Shown here: positions 54,573-64,000 of the stretch, one piece after another | Position numbering within the stretch: the stretch's first letter is position 1 | Layout of the letters: each line of letters opens with the position of its first letter | Assembly: GCF_040361195.1 (NCBI RefSeq) | Contig: NZ_APNE01000022.1 | Length of the DNA stretch: 64,000 bases | Reading direction: 5' to 3' (one strand) | Origin: Salinisphaera hydrothermalis | GTDB lineage: Bacteria > Pseudomonadota > Gammaproteobacteria > Nevskiales > Salinisphaeraceae | Program-made: the position numbers and the translations under genes | The notes under the pieces: generated by a model | What the model was told of the DNA's origin: nothing | The model's database searches: none | The model's input: the letters and a program-made list of their open reading frames with translations, nothing else

Positions 54573-55370
54573 TCATGATCTTGCGCCGCCCACCGGCGGC
54601 ACCGAACGCCGCAACGCCAGATAATCGGGGCGTATCTCGGTCTCGACATGCAACGATACGTCGGCGATCGCGATGTCATCGGCATGAGGCGGGCAGGCGA
54701 TGCGTACCCGTCCCGCGGTATCCGCATGGCAGCTTTCGCCGTTGAACACGAACGTCTCGCCCTGGCCTACCTGATTGACATAGACATGCGGGCGCCGATT
54801 TTCCAGCGCGCGCGCTTGGACGCACAGACGGTGATCCGCGCCGAATGGCCGCATGTTGGCCGATATGCTGACCAGCAATTCGGCACCGCCCACGGCCAGC
54901 GCCCGGCCGATTTCCGGGAATTCGATATCGAAGCAGATCATTAGGCCGACACGCACGCCGGCCAGTTCGACAATTTCCAGCGTCTCGCCGGGTACAAAGG
55001 CCTCGGACTCGTCGCCGAACAATTGGATCTTGCGATAGCATCCGGCGATACGCCCGTCACGATCGATCGCCAGCGCGCTGTTGGCTACGCCGCCATCGGC
55101 CCGCTGCTCGGCCAACCCGATCACGAGGGCGGTATCGTGACGTTGCGCCGCCGCGCGCAAGCGTTCGACCCGTGGGCCGTCGAGCGACTCGGCCAACGAT
55201 GCAAGGCTGGTGGTGGTGTAGCCGGGCAAAAACAATTCCGGCCATACCATCAGGTCAACGTCGGGGTGCTCGGCCAGCGCGGTCTCGACCACGGCCAGAT
55301 TCGAATCGGGTTCGCCCACACTCGGACGAACCTGAGCGAGTGCGATACGGGGACAATCGGTACTGTGCAT
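54573..55370 (-). CDS. carbon-nitrogen hydrolase (nitrilase superfamily)
   Basis: A 265-residue amidase with the triad Glu45 (VWPELFLPGY), Lys114 (YRKIQLFG) and Cys146 (MICFDIEFPE). At this length it resembles small amidases such as omega-amidase or N-carbamoyl hydrolases. Its neighbours on the same strand side are PuuR and isocitrate lyase, so a role in polyamine or omega-amino-acid breakdown is plausible but unproven. ATG 55370 gives MHSTDCPRIALAQV; no good ribosome site is seen, and the upstream in-frame extension has no similarity. Confidence 0.8.
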   Translation of the reverse strand: MHSTDCPRIALAQVRPSVGEPDSNLAVVETALAEHPDVDLMVWPELFLPGYTTTSLASLAESLDGPRVERLRAAAQRHDTALVIGLAEQRADGGVANSALAIDRDGRIAGCYRKIQLFGDESEAFVPGETLEIVELAGVRVGLMICFDIEFPEIGRALAVGGAELLVSISANMRPFGADHRLCVQARALENRRPHVYVNQVGQGETFVFNGESCHADTAGRVRIACPPHADDIAIADVSLHVETEIRPDYLALRRSVPPVGGARS

Positions 55371-55734
55371 GGCGGACGATCCGTTTTCGATAAAGCCGAT
55401 TCGCGCAACGCTCCGATGCGCATCGTCGCGGCGCGGTCGCCCGACCTTACCGCTATCGGCAACCGCCCGCATGCCCACAATAGACGACCCCGATCGTCCA
55501 TGCGGCTCAACGCGGCGGAAAAGGGTTTGGCCTGATGCGATGCATGGCCAGCGAATTCTCGGCCAGTAGCAAGTTACCGCGTCCCGATCGCGCCCTACAC
55601 CGATGCGTTATCGGCGCCTGCCGGAGCGTCCGCCCATCCGGCCACGAGCCAACGGCCGTCGCGCGCCTGGGCGTGTTGCGGTTTGACACGATTTCGAGCT
55701 CTACGCGTCCCGGCGCATGACGATGCCCAGCCTT
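55371..55734. other. non-coding gap
   Basis: A 364-bp interval between two minus-strand genes. It should contain the nitrilase promoter. No repeat or operator was recognised. Confidence 0.3.
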
Positions 55735-56319
55735 TCAGAACGTGGGCGGGGTCGCGGCGCTAACCACCACGCATTCTTCGTCGAACGGGTTACGCATGCG
55801 ATGAGGGCGACGGCTGTCGAAGTAATAGGCGTCGCCGGGCTCCAGAATGCTCACCTCGTCACCGACCGTCAGCTCGAGCCGGCCGGACACAACGATCCCG
55901 CCTTCTTCCGAGCTGCGTCTTTCCTGGCTCCCATGACTGAACAGCGATTCGCCCGTATCCGCGCCGGGCGCGTAGTGCTCGTGCAGGATCATCATCGCCG
56001 AGCCGGCGAGATTACGGCCCACCTGGCGATACGAGATCGAGCTACCGTCGGCCAGTTCCACCAGTTCGTCGGACCGATAAACCACCGGCGCCGACTCCGG
56101 TAGCGGGCCCGAGAAGAACGCGCTGAGCGTAGTTTCCATGGCATCGAGCACGGCCTTGAGCGAACTGATGGACGGGCTGTGCCGCCCGCGTTCGATCAAG
56201 GAGATGGAGACATGACTGATGCCGCAGCGCCGTGCGAGCTCGCGAATCGACAGCCCACGGCTTTGGCGAAGCTGCCGCAGACGTTCGCCGGCCGTCAACT
56301 GAGACGGAATATCTGCCAA
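55735..56319 (-). CDS. puuR: PuuR-like XRE/cupin transcriptional regulator
   Basis: A 195-residue regulator with an N-terminal HTH_XRE domain (about 10-65, LRQLRQSRGLSIRELARRCGI) and a C-terminal cupin (about 90-190). The end, VVVSAATPPTF, aligns with the IISAHTPTTF of E. coli PuuR, the putrescine-responsive repressor of puu genes. TTG 56319 is preferred as start: GGGGGA lies six bases upstream and the length then matches PuuR; ATG 56355 and 56397 are longer options. It probably controls the puuA/puuB/puuD genes 4-7 kb away, possibly together with the GntR regulator there. Confidence 0.82.
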   Translation of the reverse strand: MADIPSQLTAGERLRQLRQSRGLSIRELARRCGISHVSISLIERGRHSPSISSLKAVLDAMETTLSAFFSGPLPESAPVVYRSDELVELADGSSISYRQVGRNLAGSAMMILHEHYAPGADTGESLFSHGSQERRSSEEGGIVVSGRLELTVGDEVSILEPGDAYYFDSRRPHRMRNPFDEECVVVSAATPPTF

Positions 56320-56426
56320 CGTGTTCCCCCAAGTTGTATCCCCTAGCGAAACCATATCGTTGTATGTTGCAGAAATGAAGCCCATGCAAGGTTGCATGAC
56401 GCCAATAAGAGCCGATTCCGATAGGC

Positions 56427-56458
56427 TCCAAAGAAGACGGGGCCCGAAGACCCCGTCT
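56427..56458 (-). terminator. Rho-independent terminator of aceA
   Basis: On the minus strand AGACGGGG and CCCCGTCT form an 8-bp stem around an eight-base loop (positions 56435-56458), followed by TCTTCTTTGG. It lies 47 bases after the isocitrate lyase stop. Confidence 0.65.
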
Positions 56459-56504
56459 CAACCGCGACGGTCGAAGTCGCCGCGGACCCAACACCCTCGC
56501 CAGA

Positions 56505-58103
56505 CTAGCCAAACTGGTTCATGGTGTTGTGCGCTCCTCCCGCCTTGAGTGCATTCTCGCGGGAGAAGAACTCCTTATGATCGTCACCGATATTGGAACC
56601 GGCCATATCCTGGTGCTTCACGGTCGCGATGCCATCGCGGATCTCGACCCGCTGCACGTCGCGAACATAAGCCAGCATACCTTCGTCACCAAAGTAGTTG
56701 CGGGCCAGCTGATCGGTCGACAGCGCCGTCGTGTGATACGTCGGCAGCGTAATCAGGTGATGGAACACACCGGCATCCCGCGCGGCATCGCGCTGGAAGT
56801 TCTGCGTCCATTCGTCGGCGACCCGGGCAAGCTCCGTACCGTCGTACTCGGCCGCCATCAGCTGGGCACGATCGTAGCCCGACACATCCTTGCCTTCCTT
56901 GGACCACGCATCGTAGACCTGCTGGCGGAAATTCAGCGTCCAGTTGAACGACGGACTGTTGTTGTAGACCAGCTTGGCATTAGGCACTTCCTCGCGGATG
57001 CGATTCACCATGCCACCGATATGCGCGACATTCGGCGTGGACGTTTCGATCCACAGCAGATCGGCCCCGTTCTTGAGGCTGGTGATGCAATCCAGCACCA
57101 CACGATCCTCGCCCGTGCCCTTCTTGAACTCGAACAGACCGGACGCGAGCCGCTTGAGCCGCACCAGCTTGCCGTTCTGCTTGATCACGACATCACTGGC
57201 GTTGATCTCGGACGGATCAGTGATTTCCTCGCCGTCGAGATAGCTATTGTATTGATCGCCCAGATCGCCCGGCTCCTGCGACACCGCAATCTGCTGCGTC
57301 AGGCCCGCGCCCAGCGAATCGGTACGGGCGACGATCACGCCATCGTCCACACCGAGCTCGAGGAAGGCGTAGCGCACGGCGTTGATCTTGGCCAAGAACG
57401 AGGCATGCGGCACCGTGACCTTGCCATCCTGATGGCCGCACTGCTTGACGTCCGAGACCTGGTTTTCGATCTGGATCGCGCAGGCGCCGGCCTCGATCAT
57501 TTTCTTGGCCAACAGATAGGTGGCTTCCTCGTTGCCAAAGCCGGCATCGATATCGGCAATGATCGGGATGACATGCGTCTCGAAATTGTCGATCTTGCTC
57601 TGGGCTTTCTTCGCGGCTACCTCGTCGCCAGCCTCACGGGCCGCTTCGAGATCGCGAAAATAGTGATTGAGCTCCCAAGCATCGGCCTGTTTGAGGAAGG
57701 TATAAAGCTCCTCGATCAGGGCCGGCACGGCGGTCTTTTCGTGCATCGACTGGTCCGGCAACGGGCCAAACTCGCTGCGCAGCGCCGCGACCATCCAGCC
57801 GGACAGGTAAAGATATTTGCCCTTGAGGCTGCCGAAATGCTTCTTGATGGAAATGGCTTTCTGTTGACCGACAAAACCGTGCCAACATCCCAGCGACTGA
57901 GTGTATTGAGACGAGTCGGCGTCATAGGCCGCCATGTCCTCTCGCATGATCTTCGCCGTGTAGCGCGCGATGTCCAGCCCCGTCAGGAAACGGTTCTGCG
58001 CGCGCAGACGAGCGGCATGCTCGGGATTAATGGCACTCCAGGACTCGCCGAAGCGTTCCCGCAGCGAGGTGATTTCGCTGATGTCGTTCCTGTAGTCGGA
58101 CAT
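56505..58103 (-). CDS. aceA: isocitrate lyase AceA (long Pseudomonas type)
   Basis: A 532-residue glyoxylate-cycle enzyme splitting isocitrate into glyoxylate and succinate. The catalytic cysteine is Cys222 in VKQCGHQDG, DIDAGFGN carries metal ligands, and the C-terminus GGAHNTMNQFG matches the 531-residue Pseudomonas/Acinetobacter class rather than the 434-residue E. coli class. It is expressed alone: a terminator follows and a 0.7-kb gap precedes. With poxB (acetate formation) and putA in the window it fits growth on acetate and amino acids. Confidence 0.96.
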   Translation of the reverse strand: MSDYRNDISEITSLRERFGESWSAINPEHAARLRAQNRFLTGLDIARYTAKIMREDMAAYDADSSQYTQSLGCWHGFVGQQKAISIKKHFGSLKGKYLYLSGWMVAALRSEFGPLPDQSMHEKTAVPALIEELYTFLKQADAWELNHYFRDLEAAREAGDEVAAKKAQSKIDNFETHVIPIIADIDAGFGNEEATYLLAKKMIEAGACAIQIENQVSDVKQCGHQDGKVTVPHASFLAKINAVRYAFLELGVDDGVIVARTDSLGAGLTQQIAVSQEPGDLGDQYNSYLDGEEITDPSEINASDVVIKQNGKLVRLKRLASGLFEFKKGTGEDRVVLDCITSLKNGADLLWIETSTPNVAHIGGMVNRIREEVPNAKLVYNNSPSFNWTLNFRQQVYDAWSKEGKDVSGYDRAQLMAAEYDGTELARVADEWTQNFQRDAARDAGVFHHLITLPTYHTTALSTDQLARNYFGDEGMLAYVRDVQRVEIRDGIATVKHQDMAGSNIGDDHKEFFSRENALKAGGAHNTMNQFG

Positions 58104-58391
58104 AACCAGACTTCCTCTTGAAAACTAGCATCGCACAACGGTCGACTTTTCGGAAAGGGTTCTTTTCCTCAGCCGATGAACGGCAGTCTAGGAGGTTGGG
58201 CGTGATATGAATAGAAAATGCAATCTATTTCCAACATTCATTATATGAATGAAGGAGCAATAGCTCTTGCCTGGATCGATTGCGTAGCCGGCTCACTTTG
58301 AATCCACCAGGATGCCACCGTCTGCCGGAGTGGGGGCGCGAAACGTTGCACCACGGGCTCGATCGCCCGCTTAAGCGGCAGGGCAGCTGGC

Positions 58392-58682
58392 GCTAGGGTC
58401 TGTTGAGGTTTCGTGCGAGTCCGCGCCAAGCGCTGTTTTGCGGCAAGACGAGGCGTAGCGAACGCGGCGTAGTTGTTCTACGCGAGAGAGCTATAACGCT
58501 GGATTGCCGCAAAACAGCGCTTGTCCCGAAGGGTTGGGCCGCCCATAAAAAATTAACTAGGGGCGCCCGGCGGCGTTGCGAGTCTGGGTCGTGGCACGCC
58601 ACGACGCGGCGACTCGCGCCTTGCCGGACACGATTTGCGGACGCCAACGCGGCGCTCGCACGAAACCTCAACAGACCATAGC
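58392..58682. repeat. MITE-like element with nested inverted repeats
   Basis: The outer arms, GGTCTGTTGAGG then TTTCGTGCGAG (58397-58419), are perfectly complementary to 58655-58677; with one mismatch they extend to 58392 and 58682. Inside, CAAGCGCTGTTTTGCGGCAA (58427-58446) pairs perfectly with 58504-58523. No transposase frame is present. The element fills most of the 700-bp gap between aceA and ald; the rest of the gap holds the aceA promoter near 58110-58240, where the sequence is AT-rich. Confidence 0.7.
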
Positions 58683-58803
58683 CATCCAGAGGCCTTCGGT
58701 CCGGAACGCCATTGTCGCCGTGTATGCGCCGTTTCCGTCTGCGCATCGAGCGAAGCGGCCGCGACACACGCGGCCGCTTCACCTCATCGTTTCCGGAATC
58801 CCC

Positions 58804-59919
<1,116 letters not shown>

Positions 59920-60028
59920 GCTCGCTCCTGTGTCTGCGGCGCATGAGACCCATAATAACCGGCACAACATGTCCGGCTGGCAACGGTGCGCACGGACGAT
60001 GCCAACCGTCGCGTTGACCCCGGGTTAT

Positions 60029-60046
60029 AATTTGTGATCACAATTT
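60029..60046. promoter_or_regulatory. GntR/FCD-type operator upstream of puuD
   Basis: AATTTGTGATCACAATTT contains the perfect 12-bp palindrome TTGTGATCACAA (60032-60043), 28 bp before the puuD ATG. The same core recurs at 61798-61816 upstream of puuA next to the GntR gene. The GT...AC layout is typical for FCD-type GntR regulators. Confidence 0.65.
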
Positions 60047-60071
60047 AAAAGTTTCGTTCCCAGGACTGCTC

Positions 60072-60857
60072 ATGTCATCCAACCGTCCCCGAATCGGCGT
60101 CCCGGTCGATTGCAAGCTCATCGGCACCGATCCCAGCCATGTGGTCGGCGAAAAATATCTGGCGGCCGTTGCCCATGCGGCCGATTCGATCCCGCTGGTG
60201 CTGCCGGCGCGGGCCGCCGGCGCCGAGCTGGCATCATTGGAAACCCAGATCAGCGCCGACGACCAGCTCGCCGATCTCGACGGCCTGTTCCTGACCGGCA
60301 GCCCATCGAATATGGAACCCTGGCGTTATGGCAGCGACGCCCCGGGTGTCGGCCCGTTCGATCCGCAACGCGACGCCAACAATCTGGCCCTGCTAGGCGC
60401 GGCCATGGCGCGCGACATGCCGGTATTCACGGTATGTCGCGGTTTTCAGGAACTGAATGTCGCCTGTGGCGGAACACTTTATACGGCGGTTCAGGACGTG
60501 CCGGGGCTATCCGATCACCGCGACGACCACGACGCGCCCCGCGAGTCGCGCTATGCCCCGGTTCACCCGGTGGCACTCACCGAAGGCGGATGGATGGCCA
60601 ATCTGCTGGGCACCCGGGAAATCACGGTCAATTCGTTGCACGGCCAGGGCATCGACCGGCTTGGCGACACTTTGGTCGCGGAAGCCCGCGCCCCGGATGG
60701 GCTGGTCGAGGCAGTACGGCATCGGGATCTGACATTCGTGGCCGGGGTGCAGTGGCACCCGGAATGGCGCTACGACGACAACCCGGTATCCAAGGCTCTT
60801 TTCCACGCTTTTGGCGATGCCGCGCGCGCATATCGGCACCGGCGGCTGACGGGCTGA
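60072..60857 (+). CDS. puuD: gamma-glutamyl-GABA hydrolase family (PuuD-like)
   Basis: A 261-residue class I glutamine-amidotransferase-like hydrolase (peptidase C26). Its nucleophile is Cys122 in FTVCRGFQELNVA, the histidine is in GVQWHPEWR, and the substrate region is VNSLHGQGIDRL. PuuD releases GABA and glutamate from gamma-glutamyl-GABA, the last step of the Puu pathway. It is separated from puuA and puuB by the convergent GntR gene. A three-copy octamer repeat spans its stop codon. Confidence 0.9.
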   Translation: MSSNRPRIGVPVDCKLIGTDPSHVVGEKYLAAVAHAADSIPLVLPARAAGAELASLETQISADDQLADLDGLFLTGSPSNMEPWRYGSDAPGVGPFDPQRDANNLALLGAAMARDMPVFTVCRGFQELNVACGGTLYTAVQDVPGLSDHRDDHDAPRESRYAPVHPVALTEGGWMANLLGTREITVNSLHGQGIDRLGDTLVAEARAPDGLVEAVRHRDLTFVAGVQWHPEWRYDDNPVSKALFHAFGDAARAYRHRRLTG

Positions 60858-60868
60858 CGGGCTGACGG
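60845..60868. repeat. three tandem copies of GCTGACGG across the puuD stop
   Basis: Perfect octamers at 60845, 60853 and 60861. The puuD TGA (60855-60857) is in the second copy. Eight is not a multiple of three, so slippage would change the C-terminus of PuuD. Confidence 0.6.
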
Positions 60869-61001
60869 GCCATTCAACCGCCGCGTCGCACCGGCCTTCG
60901 CGCTCGGGCGGCGCGGCGGCGTACCCCCGGTTATACCGGCCTGATGCGCTGGATCAGGAGCTGTCGACAGGCGGCGCGTGAACCGAATCCGGCGGGCCGC
61001 G

Positions 61002-61748
61002 TCAGCCGGCGGCTTCCAGCTCGCGCCAGTCCTGCTCGGTCAGCGAGCCCAGGCCTTCACGTACGTCGGCCTCGATCGCGAAACGCAACGCCTGCGCGTC
61101 GCGTGCGCTGACGGCGTGCAGCGCCTCGACGTGCCGGTCGACGATGTAATCGCTGCCGATGTGGTGAATCGCCAGGCGCAGGAACGGGGAGAACTGTAGC
61201 CATACCGATTCGATCAAGGGCATAACGGCCGAAGCGTCGCCCACGTCGTAGAGCGTGAAATGGAAAGCCCGATGACGCTGTAGATAACCGCGGATATCGC
61301 CGGCCTCGATCGCGGCATCCACCTCGGCGTCGAGCTCCCAGAGGCGCTCCAGGTGTGCGTCGTCGATCAGCGGCATGGCGCGTTCAGCGGCGAAGGCCTC
61401 CAGATTCGCGCGCACCGCGCACAGATCGGAGAGCTTCGCCGGCGTCATGCGCGGCACGCTGACCCGGCGATTGCCGTGCGCTTCGAGCGCGCGCTCGGCC
61501 ACCAGACGACGCAAGGCTTCGCGTACCGGCGTCGGGCTCGTGCCCAGCATCTGCGCGATACCGCGCAGGGTCACGCTACGCCCGGGCACGAACTGGCCCG
61601 TCAGCACGGCTTCCTTGAGCTGTAGGTAAACCCACTCCTGGCGCGTGATCCCGGCGTCGCCGAGCTCCACGGGGGCAATCTGAGTGTCGTCGATGGATGC
61701 CTGGGAGTGTGCCAAACCAATACCGGAAAGACCCTGCCGAGGGCTCAA
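61002..61748 (-). CDS. GntR-family regulator with FCD domain
   Basis: A 248-residue regulator: winged helix at about 35-100 (VTLRGIAQMLGTSPTPVREALRRL) and a helical FCD effector domain at about 110-240 with the usual metal-site Asp and His residues (RHRAFHFTLYD, DRHVEALHAV). It is divergent from puuA, and the shared interval contains the TTGTGATCACA operator, so it probably represses itself, puuA and puuD. The start is uncertain: TTG 61748 gives the length used, TTG 61715 is an alternative. Confidence 0.82.
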   Translation of the reverse strand: MSPRQGLSGIGLAHSQASIDDTQIAPVELGDAGITRQEWVYLQLKEAVLTGQFVPGRSVTLRGIAQMLGTSPTPVREALRRLVAERALEAHGNRRVSVPRMTPAKLSDLCAVRANLEAFAAERAMPLIDDAHLERLWELDAEVDAAIEAGDIRGYLQRHRAFHFTLYDVGDASAVMPLIESVWLQFSPFLRLAIHHIGSDYIVDRHVEALHAVSARDAQALRFAIEADVREGLGSLTEQDWRELEAAG

Positions 61749-61797
61749 CTTTAGCAGAGCGCTCAGACCGGCGTTGCAGCCAAGCCAGCCGGTTGCT

Positions 61798-61816
61798 AAT
61801 TTGTGATCACATTTTC
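61798..61816. promoter_or_regulatory. GntR/FCD-type operator upstream of puuA
   Basis: AATTTGTGATCACATTTTC shares its first 14 bases with the site in front of puuD. It lies 17 bp before the puuA start and about 50 bp upstream of the GntR gene, so one regulator can reach both. Confidence 0.65.
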
Positions 61817-61832
61817 AAATGTAGCCACTGCC

Positions 61833-63194
61833 ATGTCGCAAGCCGCCCTGCCGGCCGACGCACGCGCCGTGATCGACGCGATGCCGAAACTGGAATTCAT
61901 CGAAGCCTATATCGTGGATATCAACGGCATCGCCCGCGGCAAGCGGCTGCCCGCCGCCAGCCTCGAGCGCGTATACAGCAAGGGGCTCAACCTGCCGGTA
62001 TCGACACCGTTGCTCGATATCTGGGGTCACGAAGTCGAAGATACCGGACTGGCGATTGCCTCCGGCGACGCGGACCGCCCGTGCCTGCCGGTGGCTGGGA
62101 GCCTGCGGCCCATGCCCTGGAGCACGCGCGGCTCGGCCCAGATGCTGCTGATGATGCACGAACCGGACGGCAGCCGCTTCGCGGGCGATCCGCGCGCGAT
62201 TCTGGCCGCCGTGCTGGATCGGCTCGCGGCCCGCGGCCTGACGCCGGTGGTGGCCACCGAGCTCGAATTCCGCCTGTTCGAGGCCGAACCGGACGCCACC
62301 GGGCGCCCCGTCCCCGCGCATCTGTCGACCCGGCCCGGCCGGCGCTCGCAGCTTTACGGCATCGAGGAACTGGATAACCTCGATGATCTGTTCGGCGATA
62401 TCGAGACAGCCTGTCTGGCCCAGGGGTTGCCGATGGATACGCTGATCTCGGAGCAGGGCGAGGCGCAGTACGAAATCAACCTCGAACACGTGGGCGATGC
62501 TTTGCTGGCCGCCGACCAAACGATCCTGCTCAAGCGCACGATCAAGGCCTGCGCCCGTCGCCACGGGCTGGCCGCGAGCTTCATGGCCAAGCCGTTCGGC
62601 GACTCTTCCGGCAACGGCATGCACGTACACATCAGCCTGCTCGATGCGGATGGACACAATGTGTTCGCCGATGATCAAAGCGAAACCAGCGCGCTGATGC
62701 AGTGCGTAGCCGGCCTGCTGGAGACCATGGCCGAGTCGACCGCGATCTTCGCGCCACACGACAACTCGTTCCGGCGTTTTCAGGCCGCCAGCCATGCCCC
62801 GCTCGCGCCCGCCTGGGGCGTGGACAACCGGACCACCGCGATCCGTCTGCCGCTGGCCGAGCCGAACGCATCGCGCATCGAACATCGCGTGGCCGGCGCC
62901 GACGCCAATCCGTATCTGGTGCTGGCCGCGGTGCTGGCCGGCATGGAACACGGTATGGCGAAACAGCTCACGCCGCCCCCGGAAACCGTGGGCGATGCCT
63001 ATAGCCAGCACGATCCCTCGCTGCCCGATGCCTGGGGCACAGCGATCGAGGCGTTCGAGGAATCGAGTTTCATCGCCGAGTATCTCGGCGCCGACTACCA
63101 GCGCTGGTATGCCGCCGCCAAGCGCCAGGAACGCGAGTGCCTGCGGGCCATCGTGCCCGCAGCCGAGTACGACGCCTATTTGCGCACCGTCTAG
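61833..63194 (+). CDS. puuA: glutamine-synthetase-family gamma-glutamylputrescine synthetase (PuuA-like)
   Basis: A 453-residue ATP-dependent ligase. The GS catalytic domain is clear: ATELEFRLFE (metal Glu), EQGEAQYEIN, KPFGDSSGNGMHVHISL (the ATP/ammonia-site His) and NRTTAIRLP with IEHRVAGADANPYL. It joins glutamate to putrescine, or to another amine in related enzymes. The start is ATG 61833, since the operator overlaps the earlier in-frame GTG. It is followed 18 bp later by puuB, and puuD and a GntR gene are adjacent, which supports the Puu assignment over ordinary GlnA. Confidence 0.9.
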   Translation: MSQAALPADARAVIDAMPKLEFIEAYIVDINGIARGKRLPAASLERVYSKGLNLPVSTPLLDIWGHEVEDTGLAIASGDADRPCLPVAGSLRPMPWSTRGSAQMLLMMHEPDGSRFAGDPRAILAAVLDRLAARGLTPVVATELEFRLFEAEPDATGRPVPAHLSTRPGRRSQLYGIEELDNLDDLFGDIETACLAQGLPMDTLISEQGEAQYEINLEHVGDALLAADQTILLKRTIKACARRHGLAASFMAKPFGDSSGNGMHVHISLLDADGHNVFADDQSETSALMQCVAGLLETMAESTAIFAPHDNSFRRFQAASHAPLAPAWGVDNRTTAIRLPLAEPNASRIEHRVAGADANPYLVLAAVLAGMEHGMAKQLTPPPETVGDAYSQHDPSLPDAWGTAIEAFEESSFIAEYLGADYQRWYAAAKRQERECLRAIVPAAEYDAYLRTV

Positions 63195-63212
63195 CGATTC
63201 GAGATATCCGTC

Positions 63213-64000
63213 ATGAGCCGAAACCCGAACAATCAGAGTTTTCCCGCGCCGCACGCGCCGTCCTACTACGCGGCGACCGCCCATGCGGCGCCGGAACGCC
63301 CGCCCCTGGCCGGCGCCATCACGACCCAGGTTTGCGTGGTCGGGGCCGGCTTTTCCGGTCTGGCGACTGCCGTATCGCTGGCCGAGCGGGGTTATCAAGT
63401 CGTGGTGGTCGAGGCCAGCCACGTCGGCTGGGGCGCATCGGGGCGTAACGGCGGCCAGCTCGTCAACGGCTACTCGCGCGATTTGGATGTCGTGGAAAGC
63501 CGCTACGGCGCCAAGGCCGCCCAGGCGCTCGGCTCAATGGCGTTCGAAGGCGCCGCTATCATTCGCGAGCGCGTGGCACGCTACGGCATCGATTGCGATC
63601 TGCGCGACGGCGGCGTATTTGCGGCGCTCAACGAGAACCAGCTCGATGAGCTCAAAACGCGCGTAACGAGCTGGCAATCGTACGGCAACGACGCGCTGCA
63701 AATGCTCGACGAACGCACGATTCGCGAGCATACCAACACCGATCTGTATATCGGCGGCCTGCTCGACAAGCGCGGCGGCCACCTGCATCCGCTGAATCTC
63801 GCGCTCGGCGAGGCCGCCGCGCTGGAATCACTCGGCGGCGTGATCTACGAGCGCTCGCCGGTCACCAAGGTTCAACCGGGCGCCAAGCCCGTGGTCCACA
63901 CGGATGGCGGCCAGGTGCGTGCCGATACCGTCGTGGTCTGCGGCAACGCCTATCTCGGCAAGGCCGTGCCGGCACTGCGGGATCGCGTGATGCCGGTCGC
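63213..64000 (+). CDS. puuB: gamma-glutamylputrescine oxidase (PuuB-like), cut by window end
   Basis: About 262 codons are visible and the frame stays open to base 64000. The protein begins MSRNPNNQSFPAPHAPSYYA. It has the FAD dinucleotide motif VCVVGAGFSGLATAVSLAER, EASHVGWGASGRNGGQ and KRGGHLHPLNLALG, the pattern of the DAO-family oxidase PuuB, which oxidises gamma-glutamylputrescine to the aldehyde with H2O2 release. ATG 63213 is 18 bp after the puuA stop, in the same operon. The C-terminal 160 residues or so lie outside the window. Confidence 0.88.
   Translation, partial: MSRNPNNQSFPAPHAPSYYAATAHAAPERPPLAGAITTQVCVVGAGFSGLATAVSLAERGYQVVVVEASHVGWGASGRNGGQLVNGYSRDLDVVESRYGAKAAQALGSMAFEGAAIIRERVARYGIDCDLRDGGVFAALNENQLDELKTRVTSWQSYGNDALQMLDERTIREHTNTDLYIGGLLDKRGGHLHPLNLALGEAAALESLGGVIYERSPVTKVQPGAKPVVHTDGGQVRADTVVVCGNAYLGKAVPALRDRVMPV

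Noticed and set aside
56320..56397. Longer PuuR starting at ATG 56397
   Set aside because: The extra N-terminal residues have no counterpart in PuuR and no ribosome site; TTG 56319 has GGGGGA at correct spacing.

Overview
The window is a GC-rich chromosomal segment, probably from a halotolerant gammaproteobacterium. Supporting signs are a Pseudomonas-type long isocitrate lyase, a bifunctional PutA, a BCCT osmolyte carrier, a Cra-type regulator next to a fru PTS operon, and Puu-type polyamine genes. The taxon is an inference; a Salinisphaera- or Halomonas-like lineage would fit. No rRNA, tRNA or CRISPR array was recognised.

Layout. 0.2-8.6 kb: fructose block, with the minus-strand operon fruB-fruK-fruA, a divergent Cra/FruR regulator with a possible leader peptide, and a sugar:H+ symporter. 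8.7-13.6 kb: an HGGYW alpha/beta hydrolase, a PAP2 phosphatase lipoprotein ending in autotransporter-type beta repeats, and a zinc alcohol dehydrogenase. 13.9-16.9 kb: a sugar ABC importer resembling FrcB-FrcC-FrcA. 17.0-19.9 kb: a furA-katG peroxide-defence pair. 20-27.7 kb: an orphan protein, PsiE, oxidoreductases, a YkvA protein, a YbfB-like MFS carrier and two SDRs.

28.0-32.4 kb is the mobile and accessory region: an IS30-family element, a 5'-truncated IS3-family remnant, and three minus-strand gene cassettes each followed by an attC-like recombination site. This is a chromosomal integron cassette array without a visible integrase. It ends in tandem transposon-end-like repeats and a toxin-antitoxin operon whose toxin is broken. 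The last cassette carries two genes, one of them a small protein with a TIR/deoxyribosyltransferase-like sequence pattern.

32.5-44.6 kb: PoxB pyruvate oxidase, a TetR regulator with a perfect 18-bp operator over its own promoter, agmatine degradation genes (aguB-like, aguA), an FNT channel, free-Met-sulfoxide reductase, a BCCT carrier and PutA. 45.2-53.3 kb: an unusual co-directional set of a very large PLP basic-amino-acid decarboxylase, a nitrilase-fold amidase, an ATP-grasp ligase and a self-processing C45 (Ntn) acyltransferase, followed by PanE and DUF4186. I read the first four as a candidate undescribed pathway for an amine-derived amide.

53.4-54.5 kb is a cluster of 370-bp repeats. 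54.6-64 kb: a second nitrilase, a PuuR homologue, isocitrate lyase, a nested-palindrome MITE-like element, alanine dehydrogenase, then puuD, a GntR/FCD regulator, puuA and a window-truncated puuB. The puuD and puuA promoters share the same TTGTGATCACA operator. Agmatine made by an arginine decarboxylase could be taken by AguA/AguB to putrescine and by PuuA/PuuB/PuuD to GABA, so much of the right half can be read as basic amino acid and polyamine nitrogen metabolism.
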